A stretch of DNA of 64,000 nt from Taudactylus pleione (taxonomy: Eukaryota; Chordata; Amphibia; Anura; Myobatrachidae), in contig JAUIMM010000636.1 in assembly GCA_031769625.1 (NCBI GenBank), positions 5,579,501 through 5,643,500 on the forward strand, written 5' to 3'. Positions within the stretch are counted from its first letter, which is position 1. Every line of letters begins with the position of its first letter. The translations under genes were made by a program, and so were the position numbers. Positions 1 through 10,361 of the stretch are shown piece by piece. A model generated the notes under the pieces. The model was not told the origin of the DNA. It did not search any database and saw only the letters and a program-made list of their open reading frames with translations.

Positions 1-1
1 C

Positions 2-602
2 CAGAGGCGGATTTAGATTTTATGGGGCCCTAAGCAATACTCCGATTTGGGGCCCCCCTTCCTCAAACAATCCATAACACAATATTTTTTTCCCTAATTT
101 ATTCCCCCTACATTATTTTACGTTTTTCCTCCTTATATTCAACTTTTTAAAACTTTATCAGTTCACGACTATCCTGCCAAAATCAGGACAGTTGGGAGCA
201 GCAGTGGTTCCTACTCTCTTGCATGAGGGTGGCTGCCACTATTGCTGGTCCAGTCGGTCAGGCCCCGGCACCTGCACAATGGAACTGGCTGGCACCGGGA
301 ACGGCGTAAGTGCACAAGCGGCGGTGGCACCGCACTTGCACAAATCACCGGCTTCTATGGACTGCTTTGGCTGCAGACCCTAAAAGCCGTGTTGGGCTGC
401 CTGAAAGGCAGAGCAGCGACTTCCACCAGAAGCAACTCTCTACTAATTGCAGTCTGAACTGGCAGCCCCAGGGGGAGAAAACACCTACCCTGGGGCTGTC
501 TGTCCTGGGTGTGATTGGTAGGTAGCAAATGCAATGGGAAGCCGCTGCCAGTCACAGTGTACCCAGTGCAGCTGTTCAGCCCCTAGGTAAAATCTGCCAC
601 TG
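2..602. mobile_element. hAT-like non-autonomous element
   Basis: The left end CAGAGGCGGATTTAGATTTT and the inverted right end (CAGTGGCAGATTTTACCTAG when reversed) form imperfect terminal inverted repeats with CA...TG ends. The 5' flank is outside the window, so the target duplication cannot be checked. There is no transposase; the short ORFs inside are unlike any protein I know. Confidence 0.6.
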
Positions 603-764
603 GTTGGGAAGTAGTTGCAATTTATCCTGCCTTTCTACTATATTTCCTAAACTCACAGACTTTTATTATGGGATCTGGTTCACTTGCATTTACTGAAAGA
701 AGGCAATCATTTGGCTTTTTAATCAATTATTCAATCATTTAATTTAATTAATTTATTTATTTAT

Positions 765-1125
765 TATGTGGGTGAGGGCAGACAGCAGTTGGGACAGTGC
801 TGGGGGCAGGTAACAGTTGAGGTAGACTGGGTTAAGGGCAAGCAGCAGTTGGGGTAGAGCCGGGGGTAAAGGCATAGAGAATTTGGGTTAGAGCTGGAGA
901 TAGATGGCAGTAAGGGCAGTCAGCAGTTGCCACAGTGCAGGGAAGCAAGGAGGGGGCTAGGGGCAGGCAGTGCTCGAGGTAGGGAGGGGGTAAAGGTAGA
1001 TAGCAGCTGGTCACAGTACTGGTGGGCAAGGTGGGGGATGGGAAAGGCAGTGCTGGGGGTATGGAAGGGGCAGGGGTAGATAGCAGCTGGGGCAGTACCG
1101 ATAGTAGTAGCAGCAGCTGGCCCAT
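765..1125. repeat. Degenerate G-rich minisatellite
   Basis: Diverged units built around GGTAGATAGCAGCTGG and GGGGTAAAGG recur with irregular spacing. ORFs here are low-complexity by-products. It may be the interior of a larger hAT-like element, but no termini were found. Confidence 0.45.
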
Positions 1126-1879
1126 CCTCACCTCCCCTTAGACTATTATTTGCCAAACGGTAGTACCCCCTTCTGGCTGCCCGCCCACCACTCTTCACTG
1201 TCATTACCAGCTGGAGGAAGTTACCCCCAGCCCCCCACAGCACCAAACAGCCACCTGCTCACCCCAGCAGCACCAAACGCAGGATTTTCTGGGGAAGGGG
1301 GGTTCTATATCTCTCTCTCTATATATAGATAAATAGATAGATCCCCCAAAGGTGTGGTATTCAGGCTCCAATAATAACTCTCCAAACAATGGCGATATAA
1401 ATCAGAGGGTGCCGCCTGTATGTTGTGAGGGCACCTTGTCAACAGGGGCGCAGAGAGCATTTGAACTCATGAGGGAAAAACAAAGTAAGCAACTTTTCCC
1501 CCCTTTTTCTCCAGCAGCAACTTAACTCGCAGTGCACAGTTACACACAATTACCTAGTGATTTTAATATAACTACGGTTATTTAGGTCCGCCAAACATTA
1601 CTCACATATACAGTACCTCTAACAGGTATCTGTGTGCAGAAGACTAGGTGAATGAGTGTTTTAAGCTCTTCCTCTGCTGCTGATTTCCTGCTGGCTCTGG
1701 GTGACCTGGAAACCCAGAATTCCATATTTCCACTTTGAGCTGTGCAGCCCAGAAAACACGGAGTTAAAAACTTCTATTGCAGCAGCAGAATGTGCCAGTC
1801 TTGTTTTCCTCTCCCTTGGAGGGAGCTGATCCCACAGGAATGTGGGCAATTCAGGTGAGAGACAACCCCTCTCACCACA

Positions 1880-1904
1880 ATATATATATATATATATATA
1901 TATT
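1880..1904. repeat. (TA)n microsatellite
   Basis: About 12 uninterrupted TA dinucleotides. Confidence 0.9.
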
Positions 1905-2671
1905 TATTTATTTTTTCCAGTGATCGGGCACTCCTAAGTGGCTTATGCAGAGGAAATAATAAAATAATATCACCACATGATAATGTAACTTGTATTGTGG
2001 TCGACTAGTTATTGTGCGGTAACTAGTAAGGGAGAGGTCAACCAACCTATGATTTGGAGTCTTGCAATATCATATGCCGGGGGCTATTTGTCTCCTCCAG
2101 CAGCAGTAGCTGTCTGTACCTGGCAGCATCCTCTCGCTGCTCTCTGGTTGCTGCAAATAAACAAAAGAAAACACAATAATGTAATAGAGTAAATTCGGAG
2201 CACAGCAACGTAGGGACGTGTTCATAAAGTGGAAATGTGGTATAGGTCATCTTGCCGCAGATATCACCCAGGTGTGGAAAGGAACAATGCTGTGTAAGGT
2301 CCTTACATGTATGCTTCCTTGAGTATATGAAGTACATGCAGGTAAAGGTATTTTTTTTTTCTCTTTCCTTCAATTTGTGGTTTTTGTATGATGGAAGGGA
2401 CTTTCCAGTCAGGATAAATAAAAAAATAGGACAAAGCTGTCATCTTGTTGTATTTCAGCCTGCAGTGATCGCAGTGCTTTCGGCATGGTAGGGTCTACCT
2501 CAAGCGCTACGAGCAGCTCTGATGGCTCTCGATGTTACTGATATTGCATACATTTCCTGGAGATGACGTGTGCTGGGAAAGAAAAGGGGGCGCCTTTATA
2601 CTGGCGTGCGTTCGCTCTGCCGTTGCTCTCTAAGACATAGAGGATATCCTTAAGCGTTATACGTTTATGAA

Positions 2672-3165
2672 GCTGGCGGACGGAATGCCGACCGCCAGCT
2701 TCCAGATTACTTAATCCCGGCGAGGGTTAAATGACAGGCGTCTAAATCTAGACGCCTGTCAATTTACCGATGCCGGGAGACCCGATCGAAGGGATGCCGG
2801 GGACAGCCGCGGGGGGGGGGGGGGAGGGACAAGGTTTAGGGCTCCCAGGGGGGACTTAGGGTTAGGCACCCCCCCGGGAGGTTAGGGGGAGGGAGGGTTA
2901 GGCACCCCCGTGGGGAGGTTAGGGTTAGGCACCCCTCCAGGGGACTTAAGTTTAGGCGGCGGGGAAGGGGGGGTTAGGTTTAGGCACTTAGAGGGGGGAT
3001 TAGGGTTAGGCACAGGGGGGGAGGTTAGGGTTAGGCATCCTAAAGGAGGGTTAGGGTTAGGGGGTAAAATTAGGTTAGTTTATACTTACCTGGAGACGAT
3101 CGGGATTTCCACCTCTGTCGGGCTGCCGCTGCCAGCGGTCAATCATACCGATTCCCCTTAAGCCT
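2672..3165 (-). repeat. G-rich telomere-like element, copy A
   Basis: The outer parts hold inverted repeats (GCTGGCGG...CCGCCAGC and GACAGGCGTCTAAATC...GACGCCTGTC). The core (about 2,808-3,065) is a poly-G run followed by GGGTTAGGCACCC-type units with many TTAGGG motifs. The right side has CTTACCTGGAGACGATCGGGAT, which reversed gives GGTAAGTATA. It is the reverse-oriented relative of the copy at 7,608-8,161 and resembles those at 42.7, 45.4 and 56.9 kb. No coding potential was seen. Confidence 0.65.
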
Positions 3166-3366
3166 TGTCGTGCGATCACAGAATTTGCATACCCTGCCCC
3201 TGACGGCTGCGAAAGTGCGCTGCGTTGCGTCCGGGTCTGAATCGCCCCCTGTGTCTCTATCAAGGTAAACACACATGCACCTCCTAAATTAGAGACTCAG
3301 CCGCGGTCGTGTGTTGTAAACGATGAGTGTTAACACATAACTTAGTGGGCTGTGGGCATCAAACAT

Positions 3367-3970
3367 GGGGGTCTATTCATGTACAACATGAAGTGGCTAC
3401 TACAAGATTTCACTATATGTTGCATCACATCGATGCGATATATAGTGAAGTTTAGTAGTCATTTATGTATACTTACCTCTCCGACATCTTCGGGTGCTGT
3501 CCAGCCCCTCTGCGATCTCCTGTACGCAGTGAGAATACAGATATATTGGGAGCCCGACATGCCTGCTCCTCACTGCGCATGCCCCAGCGTCTGAGAGCAG
3601 CAGGTCAGGTCAGACCTTCTTCAAAGAACGCTGGGTAAAGGGGGCATAGCCAGCGCCGGAGCCAGGTGCCAGACAGAGAGCAGGGAAGTATGCAACTTCC
3701 CTGCTCTGTTCGTCTTGCAGTACAGATTACACCATCCTCAGATGGCTAATCTGTACCACAGGAGATGAACGGTAAGCTGAGCTTTCTGTTCCTTATGAAT
3801 CGCACTCACCATACAAAAGTATGGTGATGCGATGCAGGCACAGAACAGGGGTGCCGCTGCAGAAGGAATAACCCTCTCCATGGTAAACTTGCTCCATGAA
3901 TAGCACAAAGCAGAGAAGAGCCCTGATTTTAGCTAAACAGCGCTCCTCTCTGCTTCATGAATAGACCCCA
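3367..3970. mobile_element. MITE with GGGGTCTATTCATG termini
   Basis: The left end GGGGGTCTATTCATG and right end CATGAATAGACCCC are inverted. The interior shares long similarity, in opposite orientation, with the element at 59,401-59,961, including a segment reading SSGAVQPLC in both. No transposase is present, so it is non-autonomous. Confidence 0.7.
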
Positions 3971-4600
3971 TGATTACATGTCCCAGAGTGCTCCACATTG
4001 TTTACAAAATGAATTGATGGCGCTGCAATAAATATAGTGTAAATCGGGGAAACAGTTTGGTGTACACAAAACTGGCAATAATCACACTTAGCTACATATC
4101 CCAGAGTGCACCTCATTGTTTACATAGCATAACACCACATACAGTGTAGACTGGGAGAGTTGAAACACTGCGGGATGGATATAAACAATTATTCCCCCAT
4201 TCTTTTATCAATAAATTAATACTAAAAGGTGAAAAATGCTGGAGTATATATCAGGTAAGTGTTAGATATAAACCACAACAATAGTGTACTATCCCATGAG
4301 CATTTCAAAGGGTTTCTGTACAACATCTCTAAAAGTATACACATACAAAGATGCACAAAGATGAATATAAATTGAGCTTCTTCAAAGCTAATAGTGTGAT
4401 GATAAGAAAAAGGCAGTACTAATATTGTTGCAGCCCAGCCACTCCTTTTTTCCTATGTGTGTATTTAAGGTACATTTGAATGTGAGACCCCTTCTCTTGG
4501 GCTAGCACTCCTCCTACCTGCCCCAGGTGATTTTAATTGGTATGGGTCCTTGCATTTCAGTACACACATCTAATGGGCCCTATAAAGGTAAGCTCTAGAT
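3971..4600. other. Unassigned AT-rich intergenic sequence
   Basis: Similar phrases occur before and after the MITE (a shared theme around CCCAGAGTGC...CATTGTTTACA recurs near 3,986 and 4,091), suggesting an older repeat. No gene was seen. Confidence 0.4.
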
Positions 4601-6560
4601 AAATTAATTAGTGTGTCAGTGTAAGAGATGTGGGGGGGGGTCCCCCGGATTTGAAGTGCTTCCTCGGCTGCGGTGTCGGTGTACTCGGATATTTACCTCC
4701 CAGCCTCTCACCTTCAGGCCGCCGAGGGCGCTCCCGTCGACCCTCCTGGAACACAGGTCAGACGCGGACAGTCGCGAATTGGGTTTCCACTCCTGGCCCT
4801 AGAAAAGAACAAGGTGCTGAGGCGGGGTGACCTCCACTGGGATCAGTGGATGGTCATCATTGGCACTTTAGGCCTCAGACTGGCTACACCTACGTGCCAA
4901 GCACAAGGGTGTACCCCGAACGAAAACGCCCGACAGGGAAAAGGTGACGCACGACACAAACAGCACACAAAACAGTTTACGCTCACGGAAAATAATCTTG
5001 TCCCTTTGCTGGACGAGTCCTGATCTCAGCACCTGTAGATGAACACAACAGCAAGAGCCCAGCACTGGACCCGATACAATAACAGATGCCTTACCACTGC
5101 CTACCTTTGATGGGGGCCTGACTGTGGGAGATACAGCGACTTACCAACAGCCTACCTTTAATGGGGGCCTGACTGCGGGGGAGAACGTCCTGGTCCCAGC
5201 CCGGTCTACCTTCGATGGGGCCTGACCGCCTGACCAAATTCCACGATGCTTCTAAGGCCTTCCGCCCTTACGTACTTGTGGCCTAGCCTGACCTGCCCTC
5301 GTCCAAGGCCTAGCGCCGAACTACAAAGATCACGGACTAATGCCGACAGCAACAGCTCCTACGGCCTAGCGCCGAATTACAATGACCATGGCCTAGTGCC
5401 GAATTACAATGACACACGGCCTAGCGCCGAATTACAATGACCCACGGCCTAGCGCCGACCTTACCATGACACATGGAATAGTGCCGAATTACAATGACCC
5501 ACGGCCTAGCGCCGACTTTACCATGACACATGGAATAGTGCCGAATTACAATGACCCACGGCCTAGCGCCGACTTTACCATGACACACGGCCTAGTGCCG
5601 AATTACAATGACACATGGCCTAGCGTTGAATTACAATGACCCACGGCCTAGCGCTGACTTTACCAAAACACATGGCCTAGCGCAGAATTACTATAACCCA
5701 TGGCCTAGGGCCAACTTTACCATGACACACAGCCTAGCGCCGAGTTACAATGACCCACGGCCTAGCGCCGACTTTACCATGACACATGGCCTAGTACCGA
5801 ACCCTGGTGGTCTAGGGAGGTATGAGGGACTTACCAGTCCTGGGACCTTTGGCTGAGCCGAGCCTGCTTCCACGAGTCTTCACCTGGGCAGCAGTGGCCG
5901 GGGATAGCTCTTTTTCAAGGTCCACCACTGCCCCAGGGCTTCCGGCGTCTTCTGCGGCTCCACTCCTTGTGGGTGTCGGTCGGCAACTCTTCACCCGGCG
6001 GGCGGCGGCCTGTGCAAGCTCTTTTTCAATGGCCGCCACCCTGCGGGACTTCCGGTGTCTTCTTCCTGCTTCTATCTTCAGGAGCTCTTCACCGCTCCAT
6101 CCCGACCGTCGAACTTGTTCTGCCGTCCTCGCGCCAGCTAATTCAAGCCGGCTCCAGGGGGTGGGGTGATGACGCGGCCATCCCCTGTTGGCTGCCGATC
6201 TGTGAGCCCTGATTGGTTCACAGTCGGCGCCAAATTCAAAGGGGCGCGTGCTGATTGGCTGAGTCTGAATACACTAGGATTCAGACTTGCCATCACGCAC
6301 GTGGAGCAGCGGCGGCAATCCACCACTACCTCCACGCCGCTGCGCCGGATGGGGGCGGGATCACGACCGATCCCGGCACGCCGCCCGGCGTGCTGCTGGG
6401 CCCCGCCACACCCTTAAGCGGGGCTGGGATCCCTCCGGATCCCACCCCACTCTGATGCCCGGGGCTCCCTCCGACCCAAGGCACCCCCACCCCCCAGGCG
6501 TGGAAGGTGAGGATGCCTAGTAGCAGGGTGAGTGACCGCACTGGTACACTCAGTCCTGCT
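4601..6560. other. GC-rich unassigned block containing the 57-bp minisatellite
   Basis: GC-rich sequence with a second internal repetition around GGGGGCCTGACTG (5,112, 5,163) and CTCTTTTTCAA...GCC (5,909, 6,020). It looks like one complex repeat or insertion, but no termini, transposase or reverse transcriptase was recognised. Confidence 0.35.
5265..5806 (+). repeat. 57-bp minisatellite (alternating 28/29-bp halves)
   Basis: Units such as ACGGCCTAGCGCCGAATTAC alternate with a half ending GCCGACTTTACCATGACAC. The full dimer is 57 bp, a multiple of three, so it stays open and reads as repeats of MTHG(I/L)VPNYNDPRPSADFT. About nine dimers are present with increasing decay at the edges. I regard it as non-coding because the flanks lack any gene signal. 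Confidence 0.85.
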
Positions 6561-6904
6561 ACATCAGTATTAGGTTCATCGTGACATGGTAGGTGGGCAA
6601 ATATCTTTGGCCAAACATGTACTAAGAAACCTTACTTTTAAAACCATATTAATTGTTGCAGTTGATAGACTTTTGATCATTTGAATTCTTAGTGCTTATA
6701 GTGTGTACTTGCTCCTCCCCCCTTCTTTTTTGCTGTATAACTACAGGTCTCAGCATGGTAGCACCTATTAGCATGTTTAATATCAGGATGTGCAGTCCAG
6801 TCCCTCCTTTTTTACATATGCAAGTAGTAAGATTGCGGTGACTAGCAGGATGTACACTGCAAGGTTAGTACATCCCGGCCTAAATCTATTCAAGCCCTGT
6901 ATAG
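6561..6904. other. Flank of the Penelope-like fragment, unassigned
   Basis: AT-rich sequence immediately 3' (in element orientation) of the GIY-YIG remnant. It may be the element's 3' UTR; no other feature was seen. Confidence 0.3.
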
Positions 6905-7345
6905 ATTGGTTGTGTTTTCTTTAATATGTAGTGAAAAGGGATGATTCACATTTCTCTTGGTGATGTTACGGACATGTTCAGCCAGTCTATCTTTCAGTGG
7001 ACTTTTGGTCTACCCTATATAGAGTAGCCCGCATGTGCATTCGATGGCGTACACTACATAGCAGATATGACGTGATAAATTCTGTAATATTCATTTTCCT
7101 CTCATTCATCTCAAATTCAGTGATTTTGGATTGCAGGCTACTGCATGACCTGCACATCTTACAGTCCCCGCACCTAAAAGATCCTTTATTCCTGAAAAGG
7201 AAATTACTATTCTCTTTCTGTAACACACTTGACACTATTTGGTTCTTTATAGTGGGGTCTTTCCTGTATATAAACCTCGGTTTGTTGGGCAATATTTTAT
7301 TAAGAATCTCAATAAGAGATGTCACAATACTTTTGATGAAACTTT
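6905..7345 (-). pseudogene. Penelope-like element fragment (C-terminal GIY-YIG endonuclease region)
   Basis: On the minus strand the sequence encodes a stretch with KDPTIKN, then a Cys-rich GSFRCGDCKMCRSC segment, then (after a frame change) CTCGLLYIG followed by an in-frame TAG and SPLKDRLAEHVRNI. This order, linker plus CxxC cysteines then GIY-YIG, matches the C-terminal part of Neptune-type Penelope-like retroelements known from amphibians and fish. The reverse transcriptase part is missing, so the copy is 5' truncated. The frame change near 7,090 and the TAG at the position expected to be Arg show that it is dead. Family assignment is from memory of the motifs. Confidence 0.75.
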
Positions 7346-7607
7346 AAAGTTTTTCTATAGTGTTTATTGTATTGCGTATTGAAAGCTAACTGAAAATTTT
7401 AATTATTTCCACTGTTAGTATTCTTTTCTTTCAATAGAACCTACTTCTTCCACAATAACAGGGTATGCTGGTGTAACCCTTTTTTTTTTTACCATGCCAT
7501 TTGCTTGATTTTTATATATTGTGTCATCTGAACAATTACGTTGTACCCTTTATAGTTGCCCCTATATTATTCAGCCACTGTGGTAAGTGATTACTACTTG
7601 TGTCAAT

Positions 7608-8161
7608 GGGTTCAGTATGATTTACCGCCGGCCGCAGCGGCTGCCCAGCAGGGGTGAAAATCCCGATCGTCCAAGGTAAGTATTTCCTAACCATATTCTA
7701 CCCCCTAACCCTAACCCTCCCTTAGGGGTGCCTAACCCTAACCTCCCCCCAAGTGCCTAACCCTAACCCCCCTTCCCCGCCGCTTAAACCTAAGTCCCCC
7801 GGGGGGTGGGTAACCCTAACCTCCCCCTGGGGGTGCCTAACCCTAATCCCCCCTTCCCCTAGCCTAACTCTAACCTCCCGGAGGGGTGCCTGACCCTAAT
7901 TCCCCCTTCCCCTAGCCTCCCGGGGGAGGTGCCTAACCCTAAGTCCCCCCAGGAGCCCTAAACCTAACCCTCCCCCCGACGGCTGTCTGCGCCCAGCTTA
8001 CCTTCGATCGGTAAGCCGGGTGTCGGGCTCCCGGCGTAGGTAAAATGACAGGCGTCGGGATTTCGACGCCTGTCATTTAACCCTTGCCGGGATTAGACAG
8101 TCGGGAAGCCGGCGGCCGGGATTCCATCTGTCGGCTTCCCGACTACTTCCCGAATCAGTAC
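7608..8161 (+). repeat. G-rich telomere-like element, copy B
   Basis: It starts with a GCCGGCCGCAGCGGCTGCC-type segment and ATCCCGATCGTCCAAGGTAAG, then a C-rich array of CCTAACCCTAACC units (about 7,698-7,975), then an inverted-repeat tail containing GACAGGCGTCGGGATTTCGA and CGACGCCTGTC. It is homologous to copy A in opposite orientation. The GGTAAGTATTT at 7,675 matches a consensus splice donor. Confidence 0.7.
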
Positions 8162-8580
8162 AGCTTAACGACCGACCAGGTTGATGGTCGCGATGGTGAT
8201 CACCATCGCGACCATCCAGGTTTACGACCAGACCCTAGGGTAGGGTCTGGGCACTCGTAAGCCCCAGGGAGCCTTCTGCTCTGGTGGAGCAGGAAGCTCC
8301 CTACTGACATCACTGATGATGTCAGTGCAGCCACCCACAAACGGTAGGCGTTCGTAAAGGAACGCCTTCGTTTTGGAAACCACTCCCCTGGCCCGCCTAC
8401 CAAATGGGGGCAGCTGTTGATCAACATCGACAGCCGCCCCTTTGGTAACGAGCTCCTGAGCGACAGAGTTTCTCTGTCGCTCCGGGGCTTGCGCACGCAC
8501 AGTGCGGCCGCTGCACGTGCGCAGGCCAAACCATCGAGTCAATTACGAGCGCATCGGCGCTCGCGACCGACTGTGAATGA
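8162..8580. mobile_element. GC-rich MITE, relative of elements at 25.1 and 52.5 kb
   Basis: Shares with the other two copies the GGTCGCGATGGT hairpin, CGACCAGACCCTAGGGTAGGG, the CTGACATCAC...GATGTCAG pair and the CATCGACAGC...CCCCTTTGG segment. This copy lacks the clear CCTGATTCAG terminus on its left side. It contains many self-complementary segments and no transposase. Confidence 0.6.
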
Positions 8581-8649
8581 GGTCCTATGTCTCTTTAATA
8601 TGGGATCAAATATTTAAAAAATTTTATGAATATTGAATGAACTGAATCT

Positions 8650-8845
8650 ATAGATTGTATAACTATAGATTGTAAGCTTGCGAGCAGGGCCCTCTTGCAT
8701 TCATGTATGTCTTTTACGTATGTCTTTTATGTATGTATGTATGTATGTATTTACAACCCAGTAAAATGTTAATGTTGATACAAATTGTAAAGCGCAACGT
8801 AATTTGCTGCGCTATATAAGAAACTGTGAATAAATAATAAATAAT
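8650..8845 (+). repeat. Interspersed repeat of the AGATTGTAAGCTTGCGAGCAGGG type
   Basis: Begins with TAGATTGTAAGCTTGCGAGC, contains a (TATG)n stretch at 8,716-8,750, and ends with AAGCGCAACGTAATTTGCTG and CGCTATATAAG...AATAAATAATAAAT. This arrangement is a common amphibian dispersed repeat. I cannot name the family with certainty. Confidence 0.6.
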
Positions 8846-8858
8846 CTAACCACATTTC

Positions 8859-9120
8859 AATTAGGGATGTGCAGGCTCGGATAGGTTCGAGTTTGCACGT
8901 GGAGTTCGGATTTTTCCCTCCAAAAAAACGGAACTCAGAACGAGGCAAAACGTCATCTTACATGGACGAACATCATCATTCCTGGTCTTTTGTCCAGGAA
9001 TGATGATGTTCGTCCATGTAAGATGACGTTTTGCCTCGTTCTGAGTTCCGTTTTTTTGGAGGGAAAAATCCGAACTCCACGTGCAAACTCGAACCTATCC
9101 GAGCCTGCACATCCCTAATT
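8859..9120. repeat. Perfect palindrome, 127-bp arms and 8-nt loop
   Basis: The arms 8,859-8,985 and 8,994-9,120 are exact reverse complements as read base by base; the loop is TCTTTTGT. The ends are AATTAGGGATGTGCAGGCTC and its complement. It looks like a snapback MITE or inverted duplication of very recent origin. Transcribed, it would fold into a perfect 127-bp hairpin. Confidence 0.95.
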
Positions 9121-9146
9121 TCAATATTTGATCCCATATTAAAGAG

Positions 9147-10360
9147 AAATACTCTATTATTAATTAACGGATCCTAATATTGCATGAGATATAATCAACC
9201 AAAAGAGAGGATAAGAGAAGATATAATGGTCTAGTGCACTAATGGGTCATGATGATACATATTATAATGATATATATCCGAAGGGTAGAAAATAACTTTT
9301 ATTAATAATTTTATTAAAATATGTAGTGTTTAGACTTGTGGCGAAATATATTTAAAACAATGATCTATATAAAGAAAAAGATAGATAGTAAAATGTGAGG
9401 AAAAAGTATAAATACAAATAGTGTAGTTAAAACACTTACTGCTACTGCCGGTGGTTTAAATTCTATTATCATAAATAGTAATACTAGTGTAGTAGTTATG
9501 TATATCTCAGTAGGTGTCCAATTGAGTCTGTTATAGATACTTTCTTTTGGTTATATCCAAGTTATTCGTGACATCATCAGAGCTGTTACATAATAATTAG
9601 TTTCATCTTCAATTGTAACAGAATGGATGTTAGTAAATAGCTATTTTATGTGATGTCTTATGATATTCGTATTTCAAAATAGTCTGAAATTTAGAAAGAC
9701 AATGGTCTTCTAAGGAACGTCAGCGCAGTCACCCTTATAATATCAAAGGACTGCAGGCATACCATACATGTATAATTCATATAGTGGGTATGGTAACCAC
9801 GCTGTGTATTACATGTACTGTATATATTTGTATCCATTTACACTGAGAGGAAGAGGTGACCGTTGCCAGGAGGCAAAGATAGGAATAGGGTCAGCTAGTT
9901 AGAACCTGCCAGTGTCTCCAAAACATTGAGCAAGTGACACCGCCCTCAAAGCCCGCAACATCCACAATCCCCACGGCCCCGGCTCCACACAAATACCTGC
10001 AAAAAAAGCTATAAACACATAGTAGTTAATACCACAATCTCTAATTTCAGTTTTTCTTCACAGCATTGCCTGGAGATCATATTATTTTATTATTTTTATC
10101 CTTTATTTTTTATCTTAATTTTACTTTTTATTATTTTTACTCCATTTTATCATTTTCATATCTTTTATTTTCTCAGATCCATAGTTGTTACATTTTACTC
10201 ATTATACAAGTGCTCTTTTTTAACGGTCGTCAGTGAGTTAGTTCAAGTTTACATTTTCTACTTTAGTGGAAAATTAAGGGAATTGTACTTACATCTTATA
10301 AGGATTCCATTTTTTGGTTTCTTTAAGTTCCCATTTTATGGTATCAACATGAACATATAT
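9147..10360. other. Unassigned AT-rich stretch
   Basis: Long AT-rich sequence without a convincing ORF, terminal repeat or RNA gene. The style (short AT-rich runs, a GACATCATCAGAGC segment at 9,570) could be the untranslated part of a retroelement, but nothing decisive was seen. Confidence 0.3.
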
Positions 10361-10361
10361 A

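Larger units (their letters stand above)
8591..9146. repeat. Outer 24-bp inverted repeat enclosing a dispersed repeat and the palindrome
   Basis: CTCTTTAATATGGGATCAAA plus ATATT at 8,591-8,614 recurs exactly inverted at 9,123-9,146. The palindrome's right arm stops only 2 bp before the right copy. Confidence 0.8.

Noticed and set aside
2808..3065. Telomeric sequence
   Set aside because: Units are degenerate and mixed with GGCACCCC; they lie inside a dispersed element, so they are interstitial and not a chromosome end.
5246..5856. Chain of open frames reading MTHGxxPNYND repeats
   Set aside because: Produced by a minisatellite whose unit is 57 bp; no start context, splice sites or flanking coding sequence.
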